A stretch of DNA of 64,000 bases, taken from positions 61,626,362-61,690,361 of the forward strand of contig CP154956.1 of NCBI GenBank assembly GCA_039621445.1. The letters run 5' to 3'. A model generated the notes under the pieces. It was given only the letters and a program-made list of their open reading frames with translations, was not told the DNA's origin and did not search any database. The position numbers and the translations under genes are program-made. This document shows, one piece after another, positions 44,901 through 53,200 of this stretch. This DNA is from Euglena gracilis. Its lineage: Eukaryota > Euglenida > Euglenophyceae > Euglenales. Each line of letters opens with the position of its first letter. Within the stretch, counting starts at the first letter, position 1.

Positions 44901-45853
44901 AGGCTTTGGGGCTGGGGGATGGTATGACCCGCAAAATTTTCCGGTGTCCTGCTCTTTGATCCCCCTCCTGTGTAAACGCGGCAGCGCGTTGGCCGGCGAG
45001 GCCGCCATGTTGTGGTGGGCACGCTTTCCGTGCCATGGGCGGGTGTTCTGCGCCGCTCGCCACACCATACGCCTGCGATGCATCCGCTCCGGGCACCCTG
45101 GAGTAGAGTCAGTGGGGCTGATTGGGCTTTTGATGGGCGTGACCCGGCGGGGCTGGGCGTGCGGTTGGGTTCGGGGCGGCTCGTCCTGGACTGCGTTGGG
45201 TCCTTTCGGATGACCACCGGTGCGTGGCAGGGGCGGAGGCCACGTTCAAGCAGCCGTGCCCCGTGTGCTCCGGCCGCCGGCGGGCTCCCCCGAAGGGCGG
45301 TTGGGGTTCGGCGGGGCGGGGCCGAGGAGCGCGCCGGCGGCGGCGCGTTCCTGGCGCTGACGGAGGCGGAGTGGGCCATCCACGTGGCGCAGTGCCTGGA
45401 GCTGCCCCACCACAAGCATCGCCAGCCCGCGGCCCGCCCCGGCCCCAAGGCGCCCCCCAGAGCCGCCAGCTCCAGCGATCGTCCGAAGATGCGCCCGCCC
45501 CCGGTGTGGACTGCATGCCTGTCAGCCAGCTGTGACACGGCGGCACAGACAAAATCGCGCTCGCCCGTATGCACCAGAGCCCGGGACCAGAGCCACGGCC
45601 AACCGCTGCCGCCTTCCCCCGTGTGTTTGTCTCCCGCTTCTTGCCGGGTCCCGTTCAGGACGGCCCCCCAGTCCCCCACACCGCCGCGGCCGCCGCTTCC
45701 TCGCCCTCCCCCTCCCAACGGTCTCCCTCTTTGGCCACGGACGTCGCCGGACCGGGACCGGCCGGGGACGACGAGGACTGCCCAGGGCCTGGCTTGAGCT
45801 GGCAGTGCCCCTGCTTTCCCCGTTTTGTTTTTTTTTTGCACAGTCAACTGTAA
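35868..45853 (+). CDS. FHA domain plus UBZ4 zinc-finger protein
   Basis: Exons assemble into an N-terminal forkhead-associated domain, a Ser/Pro/Arg/Lys linker and a Cys2-His-Cys finger. The FHA part has LALGRRDL, then DKRCSSVQARVV, GHNPCLVRGADG and LRPGKSHVLHEGDILQLL, which resembles PNKP/aprataxin/APLF FHA domains that bind phosphorylated XRCC1-type partners. The Lys-Arg-Cys-Ser of the phosphopeptide loop is present. The finger reads CPVC with a distal H-x3-C, as in Rad18-type UBZ4 ubiquitin-binding fingers. The linker has basic NLS-like PKAKRRS. At least two introns are nonconventional (35956-36333 and 36457-37468). The start is placed at ATG 35871, just after a CAG acceptor-like site. A DNA-damage adaptor role is inferred. 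The exact orthologue is not recognised. Confidence 0.6.
35956..36333 (+). other. nonconventional intron (FHA gene)
   Basis: It begins AGG-CAGGGTGGGGC and ends GCACTGCCCTG-GCCCG, so CAG is at +4 to +6 and CTG at -8 to -6, with matching inverted tips. No GT-AG pair restores the frame. This removal joins LGRRDLP to PDKRCSS, giving the FHA order. Confidence 0.65.
36334..36456 (+). CDS. FHA/UBZ gene exon 2
   Basis: It encodes PDKRCSSVQARVVPHSAG and VEVTTVGHNPCLVRGADGME, containing the CS phosphopeptide-binding loop and the following strands of the FHA fold. Phase 2 in, phase 1 out. Confidence 0.75.
36457..37468 (+). other. nonconventional intron (FHA gene) containing an M1 MITE
   Basis: It begins GTC-CAGGGGGATGC and ends CCCCCCCTG-CCCGC. 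Removal joins GMEHV to LRPGKSHVL in frame, completing the FHA domain. A complete 275-bp MITE (36626-36900) lies inside it. Confidence 0.75.
36626..36900. mobile_element. CAG...CTG MITE, family M1, with perfect 8-bp target duplication
   Basis: The ends are CAGGGGTTTTTTTAGTCG and CGGTCTTAAAAAAGCCCCTG. CTCTCAAG is duplicated exactly at 36618-36625 and 36901-36908. It has the family's GGCGCCGCAGGCGCCGAAA hairpin. It is 275 bp long with no coding capacity. Confidence 0.92.
37469..37548 (+). CDS. FHA/UBZ gene exon 3 (FHA end)
   Basis: It encodes LRPGKSHVLHEGDILQLLRF and ends near ETEFR, the last strands of the FHA domain. The exit shown is a GTGGGG donor in phase 0. The frame stays open for another 90 bases, so the end is approximate. 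Confidence 0.7.
37600..38370. other. intron with M4-like repeat relics
   Basis: Segments near 37890-38010 resem­ble the M4 MITE ('GCTGGCTGGAAAAGGGTGCTGG', ending CTTAAGAAAGCTCTG-like). Nothing else is recognised. Confidence 0.35.
38375..38790. repeat. GTGCGCAAATGCGCACACC repeat (several copies)
   Basis: At least three copies of the palindrome and of the 'CACATTCATTTTCCAGCTC' tail lie here in both orientations. See also 16350-16510 and 39255-39460. Confidence 0.65.
39112..39235. mobile_element. truncated CAG-ended MITE (M1)
   Basis: The left terminus is CAGGGGTTTTTTTTTAGTC, with 'GGGTATATC' and GGCACCGACGGCGCCGA inside. It is truncated on the right by the neighbouring repeat at 39255. Confidence 0.7.
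39255..39460. repeat. GTGCGCAATTGCGCACACC repeat (copy)
   Basis: It contains the same palindrome and 'CATCACACTCATTTTCCATC' tail as the copies at 16350 and 38375. Confidence 0.6.
39683..39757 (+). CDS. FHA/UBZ gene, putative Ser-rich linker exon
   Basis: A long pyrimidine tract and CCGCAG precede a frame that encodes TLLRVTSATSTSSSSSS. The exit would be three bases before a CAG (39761), in the phase that joins to 42283. Composition matches the next exon, which also has SSSS and basic residues. Boundaries on the left are uncertain. Confidence 0.35.
40060..40625. repeat. M4-related MITE relic
   Basis: The right end GTCGTTAAGGAACGCTCT and the 'GGCCAAAAATGGGCGAAAA' interior resemble 33754-34155, but the left terminus is not clear. 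Confidence 0.45.
40657..41045. mobile_element. diverged M2-family MITE
   Basis: The left end CAGGCTTCTGCTTAAGGGCAG, the GCAGCTAGTCCAAATTTCGC block and the 'TCTAGCTGGTCA..CCAGTGTCCAGC' block match the M2 copy at 16669. The right terminus is decayed, so no target duplication can be read. Confidence 0.65.
41256..41502. mobile_element. CAG-type MITE, family M5, with 8-bp target duplication
   Basis: AGGGCTGTACGAGATTCCC on the left (first base of CAGGG changed) and CCTTCCTGTACAGCCCTG on the right form terminal inverted repeats. GACGTGGG is duplicated at 41248-41255 and 41503-41510. The internal hairpin is TTTGGCGCCAAAGGCGCC. Confidence 0.85.
41538..41592. repeat. GTCT microsatellite
   Basis: About twelve CTGT/CCGT tetranucleotide units. 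Confidence 0.9.
41830..42094. mobile_element. CAG...CTG MITE, family M1, with 8-bp target duplication
   Basis: The ends are CAGGGGTTTTTTTTAAGTC and GGTCTTAATAGAGCCCCTG. The flanks GCCCCAGC and GCACCAAC match at 6 of 8. It has the GGCGCCGAAGGCGCCG hairpin of M1. Confidence 0.82.
42283..42449 (+). CDS. FHA/UBZ gene exon, basic linker
   Basis: It encodes PDPDRPSSSSAAKRSSGRPR, GPKAKRRSPTDDLFDRLEQE and EAAAAMRE before GTTCAG. The cluster PKAKRR is a likely nuclear localisation signal. Entry is placed five bases after CTG (42275-42277). An alternative is the AG at 42287. Confidence 0.6.
42513..42600. repeat. TTTCCGCAATT tandem repeat
   Basis: Seven to eight units of 11-13 bases built on TTCCGCAATT lie immediately inside an intron. 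An independent array of the same unit is at 43255-43322, in the same intron. Confidence 0.9.
42885..43250. repeat. TTTATTATTTGGGGGG snap-back element
   Basis: Half-units AAATAATAAACCCCCC and GGTTTATTATTTGG occur at both ends of a roughly 370-bp segment. Same family as 60240-60620. Confidence 0.6.
43255..43322. repeat. TTTCCGCAATT tandem repeat (second array)
   Basis: Six units of the same sequence as 42513-42600, flanked on both sides by GATATCAAT. Confidence 0.9.
43728..43962 (+). CDS. FHA/UBZ gene exon, Ala/Pro-rich segment
   Basis: It follows a C-run and TCGGCAG in phase 0. It encodes REQIAAACGVPYLPPSPS, a Pro/Arg/Ala-rich stretch and AKRRWNDGAGLGGTPI. The exit GTGTTT in phase 1 fits the next exon. 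GTGACT at 43953 is an alternative. Confidence 0.6.
44113..44139. repeat. 12-bp palindrome CTTGATACAAGA
   Basis: CTTGATACAAGA and TCTTGTATCAAG are separated by three bases. Downstream, at 44210-44340, TTTGCAT units are clustered. Confidence 0.75.
44827..44861. repeat. 16-bp hairpin GCCCACCACCACAGCC
   Basis: Perfect 16-bp arms with a 3-base loop, inside a GTGCCTTGTCC..-bounded repeat of about 180 bp. Confidence 0.8.
45231..45279 (+). CDS. FHA/UBZ gene exon, first half of zinc finger
   Basis: After GCGTGGCAG the frame reads AEATFKQPCPVCSGR, which gives the first Cys pair of a UBZ4 finger. The right boundary is inferred from finger spacing. Confidence 0.5.
45280..45358 (+). other. probable short intron or frame break inside the zinc finger
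   Basis: The Cys pair and the His/Cys pair are in different frames, about 80 bases apart. Ending the gap five bases after CTG (45351-45353) restores frame and gives the canonical CPVC-x11-H-x3-C spacing. The left end lacks a CAG at +4, so an assembly indel is an alternative. Confidence 0.4.
45359..45503 (+). CDS. FHA/UBZ gene exon, second half of zinc finger
   Basis: It encodes TEAEWAIHVAQCLELPHHKH, with the His-x3-Cys of the finger, then a Pro/Arg/Lys-rich tail to the GTGTGG donor. Phase 0 out. Confidence 0.6.
45659..45853 (+). CDS. FHA/UBZ gene last exon
   Basis: It follows CCCGTTCAG in phase 0. The frame encodes DGPPVPHTAAAAASSPSPSQ, then an acidic GDDEDCPG and a Cys-containing end, closing with TAA at 45851-45853. 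Confidence 0.5.
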   Translation, partial: DGPPVPHTAAAAASSPSPSQRSPSLATDVAGPGPAGDDEDCPGPGLSWQCPCFPRFVFFLHSQL

Positions 45854-45857
45854 TAAA
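45852..45857 (+). terminator. AATAAA polyadenylation-like signal
   Basis: AATAAA overlaps the stop codon of the FHA/UBZ gene, and a MITE begins 85 bases downstream. Its position is unusually close to the stop, so its use is uncertain. Confidence 0.35.
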
Positions 45858-45941
45858 CTCCGGCTTCCCATGTGGCCAGCACCCCTTTCTGTGGCAATTT
45901 TTTTTTATTTGGAGCACATCAAGTACGTTCAGCTTTGGAAC

Positions 45942-46337
45942 CAGGGCGGTGCTTAAGTGCTTAAAATTTCATCCACCTCCTGGGCCCCCCCCTGACGAGT
46001 TTTAATTGCTTTCCAGCCTCCCCCCCTCGAGGCTAGACAGTAACGGGTTTTTCGTTTCCGGACGTGCGAAAAAATTGGAGGGCAAAAAAAATTGGCAAGA
46101 ATGGGTAGTATTTGGGCTGGCCAGGGCAAGTTTAGGGTCGAAAGTTTGTTGTTGTTGTTTTTTTTCATTGGGGCATTTTTCCAGTTTCATGGGGTCCCAG
46201 GAAGGCCCGGCCCAGGGTCGATCCGGGTGCCAATAAATTGGGGGAGTAGGGGGGTCAGCCAGCAGCTCTTCTCCAGCCAGACCAAATTTTCCAGCCTCAG
46301 AGGTGGACCCCCTGGGGGGTCCTTGAGCAACGCCCTG
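45942..46337. mobile_element. CAG...CTG MITE, family M4, with perfect 8-bp target duplication
   Basis: The ends are CAGGGCGGTGCTTAAG and CCTTGAGCAACGCCCTG. TTTGGAAC is duplicated exactly at 45934-45941 and 46338-46345. It is 396 bp long and lies between the two repair-type genes. Confidence 0.92.
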
Positions 46338-46345
46338 TTTGGAAC

Positions 46346-47040
46346 ACATACACTACACAATTAGACATGAAGAATTTCGTTCTTTTTTTTCTGAAAATGC
46401 TGCACTGCAGTTTTCCCCGTGGACCTGTGTTGACGGTCTGAAATATCTCAAATATCGTTCTCCGCAAAGAACAACGCACTACCCCCCCCCCAATGCCGTG
46501 TGCAGGTTCTAGGCTTGACTTGCCTCCAGCCAGTGCCATCATTACCCCCCCCCCTCGCTCCGAGGCCGTAGTTCTTGAGTTTGCAATGCACCTTTTGCCG
46601 AAATTGGCAGCAGGCTGTTTTTTTAGTCGGGTGCCGACCCCATCCGGGGGGGGGGGGAGCCTGCCACCTCCACGTACACAGACAAAAGGGCCAGAGGCGA
46701 ACAACAGCACCAGGCCAGAAGAAGGGATAAAAGGCACCAAAAAAAAGCCACAGTGCACACAGGGGGGGGGGTGCCTGCCTGGGCAAGCACTCCAAGGCAC
46801 TCCCAATCCGCCCCCCCCCGGGGGGGGGGGGGGGTAGGGCACATGGCCAAAAGTGCCCTAGCACAGACCCTGGCGCCAGGAAGCCAGAAATGGCCTATTT
46901 TAAAATGAATGTGCCTGGGCACAGGCGGAAATCTGACGGGGGTGCCTGCCTGGGCAAGCACCCCAAGGCACTCTGGACCCCCACTCCCCCCCCAGGGTTG
47001 GTATAAAAAAAACAGCCTGATTGGCAGCACAAAGTGCCCT
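46346..47040. other. intergenic spacer with duplicated GTGCCTGCCTGGGCAAGCAC units
   Basis: Two copies of a unit starting GTGCCTGCCTGGGCAAGCAC lie near 46770 and 46940, separated by C/G runs. No coding exon is recognised. Promoter elements were not found. Confidence 0.45.
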
Positions 47041-47044
47041 ACCC

Positions 47045-47250
47045 ATGCCCATGCCCAGCCGGCTGCGTAAATGGCGATGCAATTTTGCGGTGTGCATTCC
47101 AATCATGCCCCCCCCCATCCCAGCCCCGCCCTGGGGCTGGCCCCTCCTCTGGGAGTGCAGCGCAGCAGTGGTGGGCCTCCAGTACTACACCGGCACCGTG
47201 AACGGTGAGGAGGCGGTGCTGCTGGTGCGGGAGCCCCGGAACCGCTGGCG
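47045..47250 (+). CDS. HLTF-like gene exon 1, HIRAN N-terminal half
   Basis: WECSAAVVGLQYYTGTVNGE then AVLLVREPRNR is a near-perfect HIRAN opening. The Met at 47045 is the first in frame, but a leader trans-splice site or acceptor as late as 47122 is possible. The 3-prime boundary is approximate because no donor gives the right phase. Confidence 0.75.
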
Positions 47251-50200
47251 TGGGCCTCCCTCCGGGGTGCCAGCATTCCGGGGAGCCCAAATCAGGGGGG
47301 GGGAATGCAACTTGCATAATTTGCATTTTTTTGCATAATCAGGTTTTCCCGAAATTTGCATTTTTTTGCATTTTTTTGCATAAAATATTTTGCCCTGGAA
47401 AAAAATTTTGTAGTTGGTTGCCGTATGTTTCGATTTTTTTGCATTTTTTTTGCATTTTTTTGCATAAAATATTTTGCCCTGGAAATTTTTTTTGATTTTA
47501 GGCAGCAAAGCTCTGTCATATTCCAGCTTTTTCTCAAGGTTTTCATGCAAGTTGCATTTTTTTGCATTTTTTTTGCATTTTTTTGCATTTTTTTGCATTT
47601 TTTTGATTTGCATAATTTGAAGGGCCAAGTTGCATTTCCCCCCCCCTGCCCAAATGTAGGCCAACTCCCGGTGGCTCCCTGATGAGTACAGGCAAAAAGG
47701 TCAATTCCAAATACTCGAGAAGCAGAAACTGGAAACCTTGCGATGGCCAGGAGTTGGGCATGTGGTCAGGCACTATTTTTAGAAACATTTTCCAAGGTTT
47801 TGTTAAGGTTTTTTCAAAATGTTTTTTCCAGGTTGTATTTTTATTGATTTTTTTGAAAATTGTTTTAAAACGGTGTGTATTATAATGATTTGCTTGCATG
47901 TTTTGGCGAAGTTTGTAACTTTGCATCAAATAATGGTTTATTATGGAATTTTTTTTTCAAGGAAGTGAAACTTTTCTTCTGGGACCTTTCCAGCAGAAAT
48001 GTGTACAGTCCCAAAAGAAAACAACTCAAAATGACCATTTTTCAAGGCATTTTAAGCCTTAATTTTTTTTTAAAGCTTTCTGCTGTTCTGGCCAAAGAAC
48101 TGAAAACATTAAATGCTTTTCAAGGCGCCTTAAAAACACTGCCTCGTGTGGTGCTTGCCAACAGTAAAAGTATTTTGATTGCTGTCTCCTCTGCACCTCT
48201 CTTTCCCCTCTTCATGCTACTTACCACCACGTCCAAACTTTTATGCCTGTGTTATTCCTGTCGATGCCTTCTCTGCTGTGAGGAATGTCTTTTTGCTTGA
48301 GGACGCACCACAATGTTTAGAAACGATGAACCACCACCGCTTTTCTGCTTTCGATGGGACAGCGACCCACCCACCATGACCCCAACGCCGTCGCCGTCCA
48401 CAACCTCCTCAACCAACAGGTGCGCTGCCTCTCCACCTGTTTTGGTCATTTTCTGTCCCCAGTTGGTGTTGGCTGGGACATGCCGCCTGGGGATTTTCTT
48501 AAGCCAGAGGGGACCCTACCCCCCTGGGGGGGGGGGGCGTCCAGCCAGCCACACTTTTTTCCAGCCACCTAAACAATGGTGCGGTCTGGGTGGCTGATTT
48601 TCGGCACGGCATTTTGCACCATGCCGAAAAAAGCACCCAAAAATCTGCCTCTATCTTCCAAGGGCCGTCAAAGAGCCATCCGGGCACCGAACTAACCTCA
48701 GTCCAGGTTGAAAATCAAAAGTTAATCAACTATTTTGCTTTGATATTTGAGTGGGTAGAGTGTTCCAGGGGTGCCAGAAACCATTTTTTTTCCTTTTCAT
48801 TTTACCCCTTTTCAAAAAATTTGCTGCTTGTCCAAACTTTATTTCAGTAGACCCCCCCCCCCGGGGTCCACAGCCTGGCTGGGAGCTGGGGGGTGTCCCA
48901 CCCCCATGGACGGGAAGGAGGGCCCAACACCCCCATCTGCCCATCGAACCCCCCCACCGTTTCGCACAGGTGGGCCACATCCGAGCCGCAGTCGCCGCTG
49001 TGTTTGCCCCGCCCAGGCCCCACACTGGGGGGCAGGTCCCCCGACGAAGAGGTTGTGGGGGAGGGTGGTGATGACGGTGTTGAAGGCCAACCTCTCTTTC
49101 CCATTTGGTGGGTAGAGCCGATTGGAAATGGAACGCAGGGGGGGATGAGCAGCGCATTTTTTTCCCGAGGCCGGGCAAGTGCAAACCCCCCTCCCCCTGT
49201 GGAAGGGGTGCCATTTTGAGGCAGCTCTCTGGTGCGGCGGTCACCAGGCCTTGCATGGCGGCGGGGGTGGGGCCTGGCAGGGATGATGGACCGCCACCCC
49301 CTCCGCTTCGAGGGCCTCACGGCGGCGCGCGTCAACCCCGGCGCCTACAAGATGACCATCACCGTCCAGATCTATGGCCCGGCCGCCCTCAAGGCATCCC
49401 TGCCCCCCCAACTGCCCCGGGTGGCCAGCCTGGTTCCTGGTTTTCAGACAGCAGGTGGGTAGCTGGGTGCTGAATGCTGAATGCCAAACCCCAAGACCTT
49501 TGCGTTTAATCTGTTGCCATGGGTAGGAGGATCGAAAGCCCTTCATCCGGTCCATTAACATTCATGCTTCTGTGCATTTTCAACCTCTCAACTCCCATGT
49601 TGGGGGTCCACCCACCACCCCTTCTCCCATTTTCTTCTGCTTTTCCCAGGGGCTCGAGGGACTTTTAGGTCAGAATTTTCAGTGCCAAAAAAAGAGTTTT
49701 TCTTTGCACGGTGTTGTGGGAGGTCTGATCCCGGCCACCACCAGGCTTTCCCATACACCCCTGCCTGTGGGGATGGGGGTTTTTAGTGTCAGATTGAGAT
49801 TGGTTTTGGGGCTGATCCCCATGCGAAATTTCCACACGGATACCCCGCCGGACCGACTGCCTCACAGGACACGGTGGCACAGACACTGCAGGCCACCGAC
49901 ATTGTGCTGAAGGAACCCCAGGCGTTGCCCTTTGAGGGCGGCCCACGCGTCCCCTCCCCTGGCACTGCTGACCACCTCGGCATCGGGGCCATTTCAGGAA
50001 ATGCTTCAGAAGTGAATCAGGCCAACTTCGCACACCACTGACCCCTTTGGGCTCAAGAACCAATCCATTGCCAATAATTACAACCTCAGGGAAGGTCATA
50101 AATGGAGCGTTTTTTTTCCAGCAGGACGGGCGTGTGGATTTTGGACGTAGCACAGGACTGAGCACATGCGTCCACATGCATATATATGCGTATATACATT

Positions 50201-53200
50201 CATATATATACTGTAAATGCAGACAGACAGGCAGACAGACAAACAGACAGACAGGCAGACAGACATGCATACAAACATACATACATACACACACACATAC
50301 ATACGTTCATACATACATTCATGTATCCATCCATCCAGCCAGCCAGCCATCCAACCTCCATTCATACATACAGATAAGCATATGATGTGTGAATGTATGT
50401 ATGTATCTATGTATGTATGGATGGATGGATGGATGGATGCATGCATGCATGCATGTATGCATGTGTGTATGTATCTATGTGTGCATGTATCTGTGTGCAT
50501 GTGCACACAACTAATTCACACACAAATTCAAATGACACTGGAAAGGAGGCTGGTTGACAAAACTTGAAGAGAAAGAAAAGGTATGGCCACCTCTCAAATG
50601 GTCAGTTTGTCTTAAGGTGTAACTGGGTTGTGACGCATGCCAGTGATGGTTGAGGCGATGGGCAGGCCCAATGGGAAATAGGAAGAAGCATCCCCAAAAC
50701 AGCAGTGCCCTGGCTCCGGCCCGTCCCTGAGCACCATTGTTGACTCATGGGGAGACAAGCTGTTCGCTCTGGCGCGGAAATACGACGTGTGTGACGTGGT
50801 GGTGTGACGTCTGTTGTGTTTTTTTTTTGGCCAAGGTTGTTTAGGGCAGTCTAGGAACCCAAGAATACCCAAGAAACCCAAAAATATGGCGAGCTGTGCA
50901 GATTTCTGCAGGAATGTTCTGAAGGTTTGGGGGATTATGGGAGCGGACCCCCGAAGACAAATCCCCCATCTGAAGAAAGAGAGCTGCAAGGATGCACATT
51001 TACACAGCTCGTGCAACGCTCCTCGATACCGACGTTTTTCCGACAGGCAGGGATTGTTCGCTGCATCGTGTGTCGACAGGACAAGTCCTGCCTGAACAGC
51101 AGTTTTCGACTTTAGAGCAAGGTTTGGTGAAAAGGCGTGACATCCAAGCAAACAAGGTTGCCCCCGCCGCCTGCAGACGCGGAGGTGGTGTGGTAATTGC
51201 AATCAATTGCCACAAATTAATTTGCGCGGGGGGTCTGCCGAGCCAACCCGCCCCAAGCAAGCCAGGCAGAACGGTGTTGGGTGTCACCTGGCACAGAGGC
51301 CCGCCCGCCCCGCCCTCCCCAGCCCCCTCCTCGCCCTCCCCCGCCCAGGAGATGCCCATGCTTGACCCAGCCACCCTCACCACCGCGCTGCATGCGGAGC
51401 TGCTGCCGTACCAGAAGCAGGGGCTCTGCCCAGGGGGCACCCCTGGCTGGGGGGGGGCTGGGGGGAGGGGTTCTGTGGTCTGGGTCCCTGTTTGGGACCC
51501 GGTGGCTTTTCTTGCGCCATCGTTCACGGCCGAGCGTTGCGGGGTTGTTGTGCCGGCGGGGCTGTCATTCGGCGGACGGGTTCGCTCCGGCGCATTCGCT
51601 GTCTGGCGGCCGCTGACGGCCGCGGCGCCACAGCGGTCCAGGGCGCCCTGAGGGCACTGGATGGTGTGGCAGGAGCGCCGCCGCACTCAGGGCCCGCTGA
51701 CCCCATTCCCACACCCCCCACCCCCCAGCAGATCCCACGTGCCTCATAGTGCCTCGCGGGCAGTCCCCCCACCTCTCCATTGGCTCTCCCCCGCCCCAGC
51801 GACCCTACTCCCCCGTCCAACGGACGGGCGGATCCTTTTGTCCTGCGCTGGGCCTCGGCTTTCTCCCTCGGGCGCAGCCGGGCCCTGCCCGCAGCGTCTT
51901 CGAGGAGGGCGGCTTCTTCTGGGAGAGGCGGCCCGGGCCGGGCCCCACCCAGTACCGCCCAGGGTGGTTCTTGAGGGACTGGCGTTTGTTTGTTTTTTAT
52001 TCGGGACCGCCGCCCTTGGGCCCAAAGGCCGGCCAAGGACTGACTGGAAGAAGAAGAAGAAGAAGAAGAAGAAGAAGGACCGGACTGGGGCTGCAACGGG
52101 GTTAAAATCAAAAGGCCGAAAAGCTCATTTTTTGACTTTTTGGGAGGATGGGCATTTGGTCAAAGGAGTCCAGAAATCAACCTTTCCCCCAGTTTGACCC
52201 GTTTTTGTCAACCAACTTATGGCCATTTTTTTGGCAATTATTCCTGTGGGTTTTTCATTGAATGTGTTGGGACAGATAGCAAAGTTTTCTGTTCATTAGC
52301 TCAACGAAACTCCTGGTATCACCACTCGCTGACGAACTCCATCGTGTCAGAGGAGCCAATGATGTGCCGCGGCGGCATCCTAGCCGACGAGATGGGGCTG
52401 GGCAAGACCGTCCAGGTGCCCTCCCACCGCCCCTGCATTGTGTGCGCGATGGTCAGGCCACTGCCAAGCAACAACCTCCCTGCAGCCATTCTGTTTCAAT
52501 GTGGGACTGGTAGGGGTAATTTGCAATTGTTCCGGGATGGCGAGGTCCGAAAATGCTTTAAAATGGATGCCTTCCCAAGCGAATAAATCGCAAAAAATCT
52601 TGGCAGTTGTGTGCCATCGGGTGAACAGGAAGTGTCCTGTATGAGGTATCCCGAGAATCAACCCCCCCCCACCCCTATATGGGGCGACCCCCACCCACCC
52701 TCACAGGTCATCGCCCTCGTGTGCTGCAACCGGGGTTGCGAGGCGGACACGGCGCGCGCTACGCTGGTGGTCTGCCCGCTGTCCCTCATCCCCCACTGGC
52801 AGCACTCCCTCGCGCAGTTCGCCCCGACCCTCTCTGTCCACGTCCACCACGGGCAGCGGCGCCACAGCGGGCCGCCGATGGCGTCGTTCGACGTGGTGCT
52901 GACCACCTTTCAGACCCTGGCCAGCGAGCACGGTGTGTGCCAGTTGTCATTGCTGGGGTGTGGGCTGCGGTAGATGACAGATGAATGGCCAATTTTTTTC
53001 GTTTTGCTTTTTCAGGTCTTTTATTGCTTTTTATTGGTGTTATTTTTTTTACTGGGAAATACACAAAATATGTATTTTTATTCTATCCTTACGCCCCTAA
53101 TATGCGGGTTATTGCTTTTTGGTCAAATACAATTTTTATGAACCCCCTCTTTTTTGGACTGTTTGGTCAAAATCCAGCCTAAAAAGGCCAAACAGCTATC

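Noticed and set aside
44888-45871. 327-residue minus-strand open frame
   Set aside because: It is antisense to the UBZ and last exons of the FHA gene, in a GC-rich block that suppresses stops. No domain is visible in it.
52300-52320. Conventional acceptor at TTCATTAG (52292-52299)
   Set aside because: It would start the exon in a phase that no upstream donor supplies. The element boundary at 52315 with its target duplication restores the frame.
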